Source: Actinomycetes bacterium (GTDB lineage: Bacteria > Actinomycetota > Acidimicrobiia > Acidimicrobiales > Acidimicrobiaceae). From it: a stretch of 33,632 bases of DNA. Shown here in pieces: positions 25,058 to 32,307 of this stretch (positions are counted from its first letter, which is position 1; each line of letters begins with the position of its first letter). The stretch is from positions 1 to 33,632 of the forward strand of contig JAKAQR010000031.1 in assembly GCA_021819725.1 (NCBI GenBank), given 5' to 3'. The translations under genes and the position numbers were made by a program. Under the pieces are notes generated by a model that was given only the letters and a program-made list of their open reading frames with translations, ran no database searches and was not told where the DNA came from.

Positions 25058-26608
25058 TCAGACAGCTGATCGCAGCCGCTCCTCATGGATGCTCTTGGCA
25101 TGGGTGCGCATCGGGTTCAGCAGCACCCAAAGAAAGCCGGCAGCCACCCATACCCCTACGATAATGATGGCCTTGATCGCGTCGGTCGCTCCGCTTCCAC
25201 CACCAGCAATCGCAAGGTAGACCACACCGGCTAACTCGACAATATTCATCAACAGCCCGAGACCAGGAACGATCTTGTGCTTCACAAGGTGCGTATCGTG
25301 ACGAGATGCGAACGCCACCAACGTGATCGCGCAGGTAATCCCATAGACCAAGAAGGTACCAATATTCGAGGCCAGCGTGATCTGGGTGAGGTTATCGACC
25401 GTGTGGACGCCATAGATCCCGATCAAGGCGGAGACGCCAGCGAGGATCCAAACACCTGCCGCCGGCGTGGCGAACTTGCCATGGAGGATACCGAGCAAGG
25501 ATGGGAGTTCCTTGTCTCTTGCCATGGAGTACGAGAGGCGTACGGCCGTATTCATGCAGGCCAAGGTCGTGCCGAGAAGTGCGAGTAGCACCGTGAAGGC
25601 CACCACTAGCGCGACCGCCTCCCCTCCACCGCCAAAGAGTCGATCCACAACATTGGTCACCAGTGTGCCAATCGGCGCAGAGTCATTCCCGGCCGCTGCA
25701 TAAGGTGCTCCGTGGACGCCTGCCATGGTTGCCTTGCCAAGCACGAAATCACTCGAAAAGTATTCAAGCAGGTAACAGAAACCTCCCTGAATCGCCAGGG
25801 CGATCAGTACCCCTCGTTGGATATCCCGCTCGGGCTTCATGGCCTCTGCTCCGAGTGAGGTGATGGACTCGAAACCCACCAACAACAGAATCGCGATGGT
25901 TGACTGATAGAGGAGGTTGATAAAATCGTGAGGCAGCAGCACCCCTCCAGCATTCGGCTGGACATACCCGGCATGCGGGTAACTGATCCGGTAGACGATG
26001 AAAATCGCGCTGATGGCGACCAGCGTCACGATCTGCACCACGTTGATCCCAAGGGCCACCATGGTCGAGCCAGTGATGCCACGATAGGCGACATAGCCTA
26101 CCAAAGCCGACGATACGATAGCGATCAATGAAAGAACGGGCCAACCTAGTTGGCTCCCATGATCGAGGTCGGACCAGATGTAGCCAACGATGGTGGCGAT
26201 GAAGGCGATCATGATCCCGGGGTAGATCCAATAGTACAGATGACTGATCCAGCCAAAGGCCAGTTTGGCCGGGCGTGCCAGTCGGCGATGCAGCTCTGAT
26301 CTCTTGTCGAGAAAAGCAGCCTCTGCAAAATAGTAGGTTGATCCGGTGCCCGCATTCGGGTAGATCTTGGCAAGTTGCGAGTAACTCCAGGCGGTGAACA
26401 TCGCCAATACGAATGCGAAGAGCAACCCGGTCCACATCGCAGACCCGGTGGCAGCACCATGGTTGGTCTGGGCAGCTTGCTCTTGAAACGTTGTCCACAG
26501 AAATGCGCCTGGAGCGATAAGGGCCATTCCATTAACGGTTACTCCCGTCAACGACAGTGACCGTTTGAACTCCGGTGACGAGCCCGGTGGACCTAGATCC
26601 GGTGACAT
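25058..26608 (-). CDS. APC-family amino-acid permease
   Basis: A 516-residue transporter with about 12 hydrophobic segments. The N-terminal LTGVTVNGMALIAPGAFLW and the later GFESITSLGAEAMKPERDIQRGV are typical APC-superfamily segments (helices 1 and 6-7). The C-terminal stretch VAAGFLWVLLNP and a basic tail end it. Substrate is probably an amino acid or amine; the GS-like gene 2 kb downstream makes a gamma-glutamyl amine pathway conceivable, but that is inference. ATG start with GAAGGGGAAAA upstream. Two direct repeats and a GlnR-like element lie 60-100 bp upstream. Confidence 0.88.
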   Translation of the reverse strand: MSPDLGPPGSSPEFKRSLSLTGVTVNGMALIAPGAFLWTTFQEQAAQTNHGAATGSAMWTGLLFAFVLAMFTAWSYSQLAKIYPNAGTGSTYYFAEAAFLDKRSELHRRLARPAKLAFGWISHLYYWIYPGIMIAFIATIVGYIWSDLDHGSQLGWPVLSLIAIVSSALVGYVAYRGITGSTMVALGINVVQIVTLVAISAIFIVYRISYPHAGYVQPNAGGVLLPHDFINLLYQSTIAILLLVGFESITSLGAEAMKPERDIQRGVLIALAIQGGFCYLLEYFSSDFVLGKATMAGVHGAPYAAAGNDSAPIGTLVTNVVDRLFGGGGEAVALVVAFTVLLALLGTTLACMNTAVRLSYSMARDKELPSLLGILHGKFATPAAGVWILAGVSALIGIYGVHTVDNLTQITLASNIGTFLVYGITCAITLVAFASRHDTHLVKHKIVPGLGLLMNIVELAGVVYLAIAGGGSGATDAIKAIIIVGVWVAAGFLWVLLNPMRTHAKSIHEERLRSAV

Positions 26609-27051
26609 TGTTTTTCCCCTTCCCCCCCAACACCGCGTTGAGGTTTGCGCCGATCCTACTCATCCGTTGTTACACCGATGTTTCAGCTCAATGAAGCGTT
26701 GTTACACCACCGAAAGCACTGCGATGACGCAGCGGCTGGCTAGCTAGCGAGAACCGAGGTACTTCTGTCACCCGAAGAGGATGGCACTCGAAGCAGGTCC
26801 CATCCTCTTGTCCTCAGCAGGAGTACTGCGACATGACTACAAGAGATCCGCATAAGGAGCGAACAACAAGCTCGTTTGCTCGCTAACGGGCCTGATCTTC
26901 TCCTATCTCGGGGTTGGGCAGATGCTCGACCAACGTCCCATCGGTCATGGCAAAGGTGCCACACCTATCGCGGGCCCACCAGAGGGAGGGCGAACGAGAA
27001 CTCGCTCGCGCCAGGCGCCGGAGCCACGTGTGCCGAGATCCACCCAGTGCA
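26609..27051. other. Intergenic region upstream of the permease
   Basis: No gene supported. It contains the two 12-bp direct repeats listed separately. Overlapping + strand frames at 26876-27133 have no recognisable domains. Confidence 0.5.
26665..26708 (-). promoter_or_regulatory. Direct repeats CGTTGTTACACC upstream of the permease
   Basis: The 12-mer CGTTGTTACACC occurs at 26665-26676 and 26697-26708, 32 bp apart. On the minus strand the region also reads GAAAC-N6-GTAAC, which resembles half of an actinobacterial GlnR box. Regulation of the permease by nitrogen status is a weak inference. Confidence 0.35.
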
Positions 27052-27360
27052 TCACTGGACATCGATCAGGAATATTCGTTCGTCAAAACCACCGTGCGTT
27101 CTACGTTTGGTGACCCGTAGTGCTTCAAGCTGATCCCAGGTCGCATGGTGCGATCCTAGGAGTGCATGAATCACCTCAAGTATGTCACTGAGCTCCTCAA
27201 GGCAGGGGTCATCAAGGTACTCGCTTATCTCCTCTTGTAGCTTTTGCCGCAACGCCAACGTCATCTCTGACTCGCGTAGAACCCGAGTAACCGCATGCCT
27301 CCCACTTGCATCAATGATCGTGGGCACGTTATCGCGTACCAGTTTGGGAGCATCACGCAT
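27052..27360 (-). CDS. MazG/PRA-PH-like nucleotide pyrophosphohydrolase
   Basis: A 102-residue all-alpha NTP pyrophosphohydrolase-like protein. KLVRDNVPTII opens it, the metal-binding pattern is EEISEY then EELSDILEVIHALL (E-x2-E ... E-x2-D), and the C-terminus KRRTHGGFDERIFL matches the family ending. Members hydrolyse non-canonical NTPs or phosphoribosyl-ATP; no his genes are near, so a house-cleaning role is likelier. Its ATG overlaps by 8 bp a weak upstream open frame (27353-27628). Confidence 0.82.
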   Translation of the reverse strand: MRDAPKLVRDNVPTIIDASGRHAVTRVLRESEMTLALRQKLQEEISEYLDDPCLEELSDILEVIHALLGSHHATWDQLEALRVTKRRTHGGFDERIFLIDVQ

Positions 27361-27628
27361 CAGCGACCCGCCAATCGGTACCCATTATCGTCGCCACCAG
27401 TCTCACCTCACGCCCACCAATCCTGCCAGACCTGACCGCACCTGTATCGACATCGCCAGCGCCGCGCCTCTCCCTACCACCTGATGGTAGCAAATCCTGA
27501 ACGTCACCGCACCAACACCAGCTAGCTAAGCATCGCCGTACGGGAAGGGCGACGTCGGTTGCGGCACCAGCGAATACCCCTGGCCCGGTCGTGACACCCG
27601 ATAGGCTAGCGTCCCGCCTGACGCACAC
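27353..27628 (-). CDS. Uncertain open frame overlapping the pyrophosphohydrolase gene
   Basis: A 91-residue frame from a GTG that ends 8 bp inside the next gene, an arrangement typical of coupled genes. The C-terminal GGREVRLVATIMGTDWRVAD looks protein-like, but the middle is rich in Arg, Gly and Trp and no family is recognised. It may be a chance frame. Confidence 0.25.
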   Translation of the reverse strand: MCVRRDASLSGVTTGPGVFAGAATDVALPVRRCLASWCWCGDVQDLLPSGGRERRGAGDVDTGAVRSGRIGGREVRLVATIMGTDWRVADA

Positions 27629-28508
27629 GAAATCAACGACTTCGCACTAGCTGTTCTAGCAAGGGCAGCACCACCAGCGCGCGAGGTACCATCTAGTCCG
27701 TCAGTGGCGCGTGCCGCCCTGCGGTGGACCACTCCAATGGTGCTGGAGCGATCGGTGGACTCGTGCCGTGTCCACCCCATCGTCGCCTGGAGACTTAGAC
27801 GAACCCCGGACAGATCCTATTCACCGGCCTACTCGGCACGATAATCCCGGATCTGCTACCTCGCAGAGCTCATGGCGCACGATCGTCTTGGGTGCCACAT
27901 CGCTCGGACCTTTTTTGGAAGACTTGATGCGAGCGTAGCCCCGGCGACAGAGGAACGAACCCACATCATTCGCGCTCCTGAGCGACGTTGTAGGCGGTTG
28001 ACTTCAACCGGAGACTGGCCCCGCGCTGTCGCGGCAGTGACCGACTACTGCAACATGGCAGTTGCTAACCGCACCGGCAACGAACCTCGCCTCCGATCCC
28101 ATCACTACGCAAGCAAAGCCACCGGTCGCCAACACGCAGCGGCGAGATCCAACTTTGATCCTTGATCAATGCAACATGCCAGCCGTCTTCTCCAATCGGC
28201 ACTCAACACAACGATCAGCGACGCAGGGAACCCTGCCCAAGGACAGCAAGAAGGACCCACCTATCAGCTCAGTGGTAACCGTAAGAGCAGCCGGGCTGAA
28301 CATACGTCCATTCATTCCATTAATTGGTGAGGTTCCTAGTAGCTTATTATCACAAGAACCGATCACCCATATCATAAAAGCGAATAGCTATCTGTATCAC
28401 TATTTGCGATCTCATTTATCCATCACTGTGATCGTATTTTTGCTCACCTGTGTCGACACCAACAAGAACCCCCGCTACCAACCCCAACGACAGTTCGAAC
28501 CAAAACGA
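27629..28508. other. Gene-poor stretch
   Basis: No gene is supported on either strand over this ~0.9 kb. Open frames present have atypical composition (Arg/Thr/Pro-rich) and no domains. From about 28310 the DNA turns AT-rich for ~150 bp (for example ATTATCACAAG, ATCATAAAAG), unlike the flanks. Confidence 0.45.
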
Positions 28509-28542
28509 AGAGCCAGACGACGTTCCCACGTCGTCTGGCTCT
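28509..28542 (-). terminator. Perfect 15-bp stem hairpin after the 51-residue peptide gene
   Basis: AGAGCCAGACGACGT and ACGTCGTCTGGCTCT form a perfect 15-bp stem with a TCCC loop. On the minus strand it lies 50 bp past the stop at 28592 and is followed by TCGTTTTGG, a short T-rich run. It fits an intrinsic terminator for the small gene. Confidence 0.65.
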
Positions 28543-28591
28543 CTCTCGATCTCTAACTGAGCACTCATCGCTCAGCACCGTCAATACCTGT

Positions 28592-28747
28592 TCAGCAACC
28601 CTTTGCGTTACGCTCCGACATCAAGTACGCCGAGAGGACCTCGGAGCGTCGGGCACTCTGACCACTCACGCTCTGACCGATACTCTCAAGCTGCATCGAC
28701 CCTCGGCGAGTCATACGATGACCTAGATTAAACTCAGTGAACCTCAT
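28592..28747 (-). CDS. Unrecognised 51-residue peptide with a strong ribosome-binding site
   Basis: A 51-codon frame, MRFTEFNLGHRMTRRG at the start and SERNAKGC at the end. GGAGG stands 8 nt before the ATG, the best Shine-Dalgarno in this part of the window, and a -10-like TATACT lies about 50 bp further upstream (minus strand, near 28804). The hairpin at 28509-28542 follows the stop, so promoter, RBS, frame and terminator are all in order. The peptide is polar and Ser/Arg-rich, has no signal peptide or membrane helix, and its only Cys is the final residue after Gly. I recognise no family; a peptide precursor, regulator or antitoxin-like role is possible. Confidence 0.55.
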   Translation of the reverse strand: MRFTEFNLGHRMTRRGSMQLESIGQSVSGQSARRSEVLSAYLMSERNAKGC

Positions 28748-29086
28748 TGTTCAATCCTCCATTTCCTTAGGACTAATTCCTACTACTTCTTCGTCATTAA
28801 GTATAGCAAGATTGAGCGGTATTTATTCCCCACATTTTGGGTGTCTTGCACGCAGCAGTCCCCCACAAACAGCGCTCCCCCAATGAGAACATCAGGTGAT
28901 CAAGAACGCCTCGATTGGTCATCGGGAACTCACACTCTCTGACCAGCCAGAGGCCAAACGTGTCCGTGCAGTCTACCCGGCGTTGCCAGGGCAGACGAAG
29001 CCCTATGGCGACGCCTCGCGACGTCGATGCGCACCACACAACGACTCCCTACACAACAACGATACCCAGGGAGGTAGACTGGCTCC
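28748..29086. other. Divergent intergenic region
   Basis: Holds the promoter of the small minus-strand gene and that of the + strand DsrE-family gene. Open frames on both strands (28797-29133) overlap each other and have no domains; I treat them as shadows. Confidence 0.45.
29062..29086 (+). promoter_or_regulatory. Leaderless promoter of the DsrE-family gene with an ATACCC element
   Basis: TAGACT (29075-29080) is 6 nt before the ATG at 29087. Just upstream, ATACCCAGGGAGGTA (29062-29076) resembles the ATACCC-N4-GGGTAT palindrome of the other DsrE gene at 1711, but with an imperfect right arm. Confidence 0.35.
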
Positions 29087-29428
29087 ATGGTAAAAATAGC
29101 ATTTTGGATCACCGCTGGACCAGATCAAGTTGACAAAGCGATGTCCGGACTTCGACTCGCTCAACGACTGCGAGCCAATCGTGGCCAGGACGTTCGCGTC
29201 TATCTTTTCGGTCCCGGCGTCGCGCTCGGAGAATCTTCGATCCCCGCTGTGCTCGAGGTTCTGAGTGATCTACAGGAGTCAGAGGTACCAGTACAGGCCT
29301 GCCCTGCCAACGTCACCCAGATGGGCCTCGACGAAAAAGTCCTCACTGGCCGAGGGATTGCTCTGGAGCCGGCAGGCAATATTATGATCGAACTGGTTGA
29401 GAGCGGCTACCAGATCATTGGCGTCTAG
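29087..29428 (+). CDS. DsrE-family (COG1416-like) protein, second copy
   Basis: A 113-residue DsrE-fold protein: MVKIAFWITAGPDQ, DVRVYLFGPG, then the candidate C72 in VPVQACPANV and the ending YQIIGV. The order of strands and the single conserved Cys match the protein at 1319-1675, so they are likely paralogues; this copy lacks the second cysteine. Its start is probably leaderless. It stands alone on the + strand, ahead of a convergent PadR gene. The function is unknown; persulfide binding is inferred from the family. Confidence 0.82.
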   Translation: MVKIAFWITAGPDQVDKAMSGLRLAQRLRANRGQDVRVYLFGPGVALGESSIPAVLEVLSDLQESEVPVQACPANVTQMGLDEKVLTGRGIALEPAGNIMIELVESGYQIIGV

Positions 29429-29482
29429 CACTTCACAACGCCAACTCCGGGGACTCTGTCGCGGGTGACACACAGGAGGCCA

Positions 29483-29515
29483 GAGGATCTACTGGATGCT
29501 TACCATCCGTAGATC
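29483..29515 (+). terminator. Hairpin downstream of the DsrE-family gene
   Basis: GGATCTAC-T-GGATG and CATCC-GTAGATCC pair with one bulged base and a short loop, about 55 bp past the stop at 29428. No T-tract follows on the + strand, so this is a weak terminator call. Confidence 0.4.
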
Positions 29516-29590
29516 CCCCTGATCACAAGTCATCATAATCCCGCCAGCTACGTGCCGGTTTCTCGTACTGCCTGGGACAAAGGGTCGAGC

Positions 29591-29627
29591 TGGTGCTACC
29601 ACCAGGAAATCCTCGATGGTAGCACCA
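29591..29627 (-). terminator. Hairpin downstream of the PadR gene
   Basis: TGGTGCTACCA and TGGTAGCACCA form a perfect 11-bp stem around a 15-nt loop that itself can pair (AGG/CCT). It starts 7 bp past the PadR stop on the minus strand. No U-tract is evident. Confidence 0.5.
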
Positions 29628-29633
29628 GACAAA

Positions 29634-29780
29634 CTAGTTGACGAGCTTACCGAGTAGGTTCTCGATAGTAGCAAGCCGCTCCTCGACGGTTCTAACAGCA
29701 ACCGGCTCGTTTAGCACAACCGACGATGCGGTCTCAGAGGTGGAGGACCCAGATCCCCCACAATTGCATTTGCAGGACAT
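29634..29780 (-). CDS. Possible nested small Cys-rich protein inside the PadR frame
   Basis: An in-frame ATG at 29780 begins MSCKCNCGGSGSS and runs 48 residues to the shared stop. GGGAAGGGGG is 7 nt upstream, a far better ribosome-binding site than the PadR start has, so internal initiation is plausible. The product would have three Cys in its first seven residues and a C-terminal amphipathic helix. Either the PadR gene lost its stop codon and fused, or two proteins come from one frame. Confidence 0.5.
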   Translation of the reverse strand: MSCKCNCGGSGSSTSETASSVVLNEPVAVRTVEERLATIENLLGKLVN

Positions 29781-30224
29781 AATTTCACCCCCTTCCCTCT
29801 CTTGGGTGTCGAGCTTTAGGTGCCCGACATGCGATTTGCCGACGACATCAAGAGCTGCCATTTTGGCGAGCAACCGAGCGAGCGTCGCCCCGGTGTACGT
29901 CAAACTGTTATTCCAACTTCTCAGCCGGTCTCTCCCTATCGCGGTCAGTTCGTAACGCCGACGATCAGGACCTCGCTCGCTTGCTTCATCGGTGACGGAC
30001 AGGGCCCCGATGCGCGTGAGGTGAGCAAGGGTCTCATACAGTCGACCGCGACTCACCGTCCCAGTGACCAGACCCTCCTCCGCGAGCCAGTTGGCGATAC
30101 CATAGCCATAACACGATGCCTCCATGCAGGCCACTAGGACCGCCGCCTCAAGCAACCCCTGGATTGGAGCACCCCTCGCCTCTCTACGATTCCCAGAATC
30201 AAAGCAACCACAACTCCCGCACAT
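29634..30224 (-). CDS. PadR-like regulator with Cys-rich ends
   Basis: A 196-residue protein. Residues 1-7 read MCGSCGC, a metal- or cluster-binding-like motif, then a PadR winged helix: GLLEAAVLVACMEASCYGYG, VSRGRLYETLAHLTRIGAL and ERGPDRRRYELTAIGRDRL (about residues 23-105), with a following helix. The frame then continues without a stop into a Cys-rich tail (MSCKCNCGG) and a coiled-coil-like end (TVEERLATIENLLGKLV). PadR proteins next to metal or Fe-S genes often begin MCxxCGC. ATG at 30224 follows a TATAGT box by 6 nt, so it is likely leaderless. Divergent from the ArsR gene. Whether the tail is made as part of this protein or separately is uncertain (see nested frame). Confidence 0.78.
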   Translation of the reverse strand: MCGSCGCFDSGNRREARGAPIQGLLEAAVLVACMEASCYGYGIANWLAEEGLVTGTVSRGRLYETLAHLTRIGALSVTDEASERGPDRRRYELTAIGRDRLRSWNNSLTYTGATLARLLAKMAALDVVGKSHVGHLKLDTQEREGGEIMSCKCNCGGSGSSTSETASSVVLNEPVAVRTVEERLATIENLLGKLVN

Positions 30225-30230
30225 GATCAC

Positions 30231-30259
30231 ACTATATCCAGTCTGGAGCTAGCTCAGAC
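30231..30259 (-). promoter_or_regulatory. PadR promoter with adjoining palindrome
   Basis: TATAGT (minus strand, 30236-30231) precedes the PadR ATG by 6 nt. The palindrome GTCTGGAGCTAGCTCAGAC (30241-30259), symmetric except for one extra G, covers the spacer upstream of this -10 box and could be the PadR operator. Confidence 0.45.
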
Positions 30260-30293
30260 CCTCTCGAACATGAATCCAACAAACTTCGTTCTC

Positions 30294-30336
30294 TCTATAT
30301 ATCGGTATATTTAGATTTCTATATATACTGGTAGCA
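30294..30336 (+). promoter_or_regulatory. ArsR promoter and AT-rich repeats
   Basis: Alternating AT runs TATATATCGGTATAT and CTATATATACTGG, about 20 bp apart, resemble ArsR/SmtB operators. TATACT (30324-30329) is 7 nt before the ATG, with no Shine-Dalgarno, so the mRNA is likely leaderless and autoregulated. Confidence 0.5.
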
Positions 30337-30684
30337 ATGGAGCTCATCGAACAATCAGTTGAACCACAAAGCATCGAACTCGGAACGCCACTTGCAAGAG
30401 ACCAAACCATCGCCTTGGCGGAGTTATGCCAAGCGATCGGCGACCCTACCCGTCTCCGCATACTATCGTCGCTAGGCACTGCCTGCATGCCGGTAGGAAT
30501 GATTGCCCAGTCCACTGGACTTCGCCAACCCACCGTCTCACACCACCTACGTATTCTCCGCGACAGGGGCCTGGTGCGTCCCGAGCGACGCGGAACTTCT
30601 GTCTACTACTGCGCCGCAAGCGAGGAGTTGCAACCCACGCTACGCGCACTTCGCTCCCTACTGAGGGATACAGTTCGTTCATGA
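30337..30684 (+). CDS. ArsR-family transcriptional regulator
   Basis: A 115-residue winged-helix repressor: ALAELCQAIGDPTRLRILSSL, recognition region STGLRQPTVSHHLRILRDRGLV and wing RRGTSVYYCA. Cysteines at the positions of ELCQAIGDP, GTACMPVG and YYCAAS could sense metal or thiol reagents. It shares a 112-bp intergenic region with the divergent PadR gene. Its stop overlaps an ATG (ATGA) of a 44-codon frame I do not support as a gene. The regulated operon is not clear; the small proteins downstream are candidates. Confidence 0.9.
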   Translation: MELIEQSVEPQSIELGTPLARDQTIALAELCQAIGDPTRLRILSSLGTACMPVGMIAQSTGLRQPTVSHHLRILRDRGLVRPERRGTSVYYCAASEELQPTLRALRSLLRDTVRS

Positions 30685-31002
30685 GCATCCACCACGGCGA
30701 CGCACAAGGAGCAATCAGGCCACTTTGGATCGCTCCGTCAATATCGCGACTGGCTATCGACGCAAGTGGCACGCAGTCACCACCGACCCAGTTCAGGCAA
30801 GGAGCATCATATTGATTACGCAAACGACAAAATCGCAACCGATCCTAGTAGGCGGGTGCCCTACAGCAATTGATCAGATCCGAAGGCTTGAGGCATGTCA
30901 ATCATCCGCTTCTCGGTAATCCAAATAGGCACATCAACTGTCTCCATGCAGAACAACAATCGAACACGTCGCAAAAGACTGCGAGAACCTAATGGCCCAA
31001 CT
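30685..31002. other. Stretch with fragmentary coding only
   Basis: Two short + strand frames read from the ArsR end (one coupled by ATGA, ending at 30815; another with ILITQTTKSQPILVGGCP ending at 30919). Neither shows a domain or a full-length product, so this may be a remnant of a gene once co-transcribed with arsR. Confidence 0.3.
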
Positions 31003-31281
31003 ATGAACATACTCCCATGGCCACCAGTTTTCGTCATGCCCGCAATGCTCGCCATAGCCATTCTCGTGGTCCTCAAAGGAACCTCATGCACTATGCCATT
31101 TTCAGGTAGAATGGGCCAACCTACCAGAGATCGTGATACAACAACAGACCGGATCTCCACCGATACGCTCGACCCATTCATAACCCTACGTGAACGGCTC
31201 GCCAATGGATCACGAAGCATCGAAGAATACACAAAGCGTCTGGAAACCCTCATTCGCTCTGCGCCCTATTATCCGATGTGA
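31003..31281 (+). CDS. Small membrane protein with a SHOCT-like C-terminus
   Basis: A 92-residue protein: one membrane helix (VFVMPAMLAIAILVVLKG), a polar linker, and an ending DPFITLRERLANGSRSIEEY followed by TKRLETL that matches the short C-terminal SHOCT motif (LxxRxAxGxIxxEEYxxR). SHOCT domains occur at the end of many membrane proteins and may mediate oligomerisation. The frame is open from 30895; I use the ATG at 31003 because the helix starts there, but neither start has a clear Shine-Dalgarno. Confidence 0.6.
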   Translation: MNILPWPPVFVMPAMLAIAILVVLKGTSCTMPFSGRMGQPTRDRDTTTDRISTDTLDPFITLRERLANGSRSIEEYTKRLETLIRSAPYYPM

Positions 31282-31389
31282 TAATCAACGGCAACACGGC
31301 GGCACCGACATAGTAATGAGAGGCGTAAGGTGATCAATATAGGATAATATAGTATTCTTTCACATCCCAATACACTGATATATAAAAGA

Positions 31390-31572
31390 TCAGCGTCGTG
31401 CCCAAAGAAGTCCATTCAGTCGTGTCCCCAACCCCATATAGGTCAATGGGAGGAGGTACAGATTACGACATTGATCACTCTCGCAGATATGGATATAAGC
31501 AATCAACACTCCAATAACCGCCACACTGGCCAAGATGAGCCATCGCACTACTAAAAAACAACCGCAACACAA
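31390..31572 (-). CDS. Possible small membrane protein
   Basis: A 60-residue frame with a hydrophobic stretch (RWLILASVAVIGVLIAYIHI) and a second weaker one (NLYLLPLTYMGLG). It starts with TTG and has no good ribosome-binding site; a GTG at residue 8-9 is an alternative. CCGC at the N-terminus and two more Cys are present. No family recognised. Confidence 0.35.
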   Translation of the reverse strand: MCCGCFLVVRWLILASVAVIGVLIAYIHICESDQCRNLYLLPLTYMGLGTRLNGLLWARR

Positions 31573-31588
31573 TTAATATTCGCGTCTC

Positions 31589-31618
31589 TACACTGAAGAA
31601 ATGAGTAATCAACAATGA
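31589..31618 (+). promoter_or_regulatory. Leaderless five-codon ORF coupled to the 97-residue gene
   Basis: TACACT (31589-31594) is 6 nt before an ATG at 31601 that encodes MSNQQ and stops at 31616-31618. That TGA overlaps the ATG of the next gene as ATGA (31615-31618). The main gene has no Shine-Dalgarno, so termination-reinitiation from this mini-ORF may supply its ribosomes. Confidence 0.5.
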
Positions 31619-31908
31619 CTAATACCAGCTCTACGGCAATCACCGAGCCAAGTGCAATCTCTACACCCAAGGGCGTTGACCTACTGCTCCCGCTTGACAC
31701 TCCTAGGGATATCCTCGACATCTTTGTAGCGTCCTGCAACATCGGTCAATGCAGCTGCGACACAAACTTTGTCTCTAAAATTACCGGGGTCGAATTGGTT
31801 GAGGAACCAGGACTCCTTCGAGTACGGGTTTCGGGGGCTGTCACACCAGAGGAGGTACTCGCGGAGATGGGGAGCTCGGCACCTGAACTTGAGGGAAAGC
31901 CCTCCTAA
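31615..31908 (+). CDS. Small C-x4-C-x-C protein, unrecognised
   Basis: A 97-residue soluble protein. After about 20 Thr/Ser-rich residues it reads VDLLLPLDTPRDILDIFVAS, then C41-x4-C46-x-C48 in CNIGQCSCDTNF, and continues with two beta-like segments (VELVEEPGLLRVRVSG) and a helix (TPEEVLAEM). The fold could be a small alpha/beta domain of about 70 residues. The three cysteines suit metal or persulfide binding. I do not recognise the family. It likely depends on the five-codon ORF upstream for translation. Confidence 0.65.
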   Translation: MTNTSSTAITEPSAISTPKGVDLLLPLDTPRDILDIFVASCNIGQCSCDTNFVSKITGVELVEEPGLLRVRVSGAVTPEEVLAEMGSSAPELEGKPS

Positions 31909-32307
31909 CGAGCAGATCTTTTCATACGATCACGCGGGGGCGTAGCCAGCGTCAGCGATGCGTTCATCACGCCCTCGATCAAATCAAAACAACAGGTACG
32001 GATAATTGAATGTTCCTCATGCATTGTAGAACCACACAAGGAAACCATTCTCATCCTGCTTAAGGAACCAACTGCCTCCCCAAGCCGATTGTAGACCTTG
32101 CTATCTGCTCTTGGGCGATGGCAACGAATCCGTCGATCCCGTCATCCCACGATAGGCATAACCTTGGGATAGGCATCCATCAACAACACTTCACGAGCGG
32201 CTGAAAGCAAAATGCCAACGATGACCCTGGACTACTGTTGATCCTTTCCAGGTACCGCCATGCACAACAGCCTCAAATACTTCATTGTGGGGAAAGATCA
32301 GTCACAT
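31909..32307. other. Stretch without a recognised feature
   Basis: No open frame with a domain, RNA gene or clear repeat was seen between the 97-residue gene and the convergent lipoprotein gene. Confidence 0.5.

Noticed and set aside
27629..28508. Possible mobile element in the gene-poor stretch
   Set aside because: No transposase, terminal inverted repeats or target duplication could be found by eye.
30681..30815. 44-codon frame coupled to arsR by ATGA
   Set aside because: No domain or conserved-looking pattern; the coupling alone is not enough, so it is only mentioned as possible remnant.
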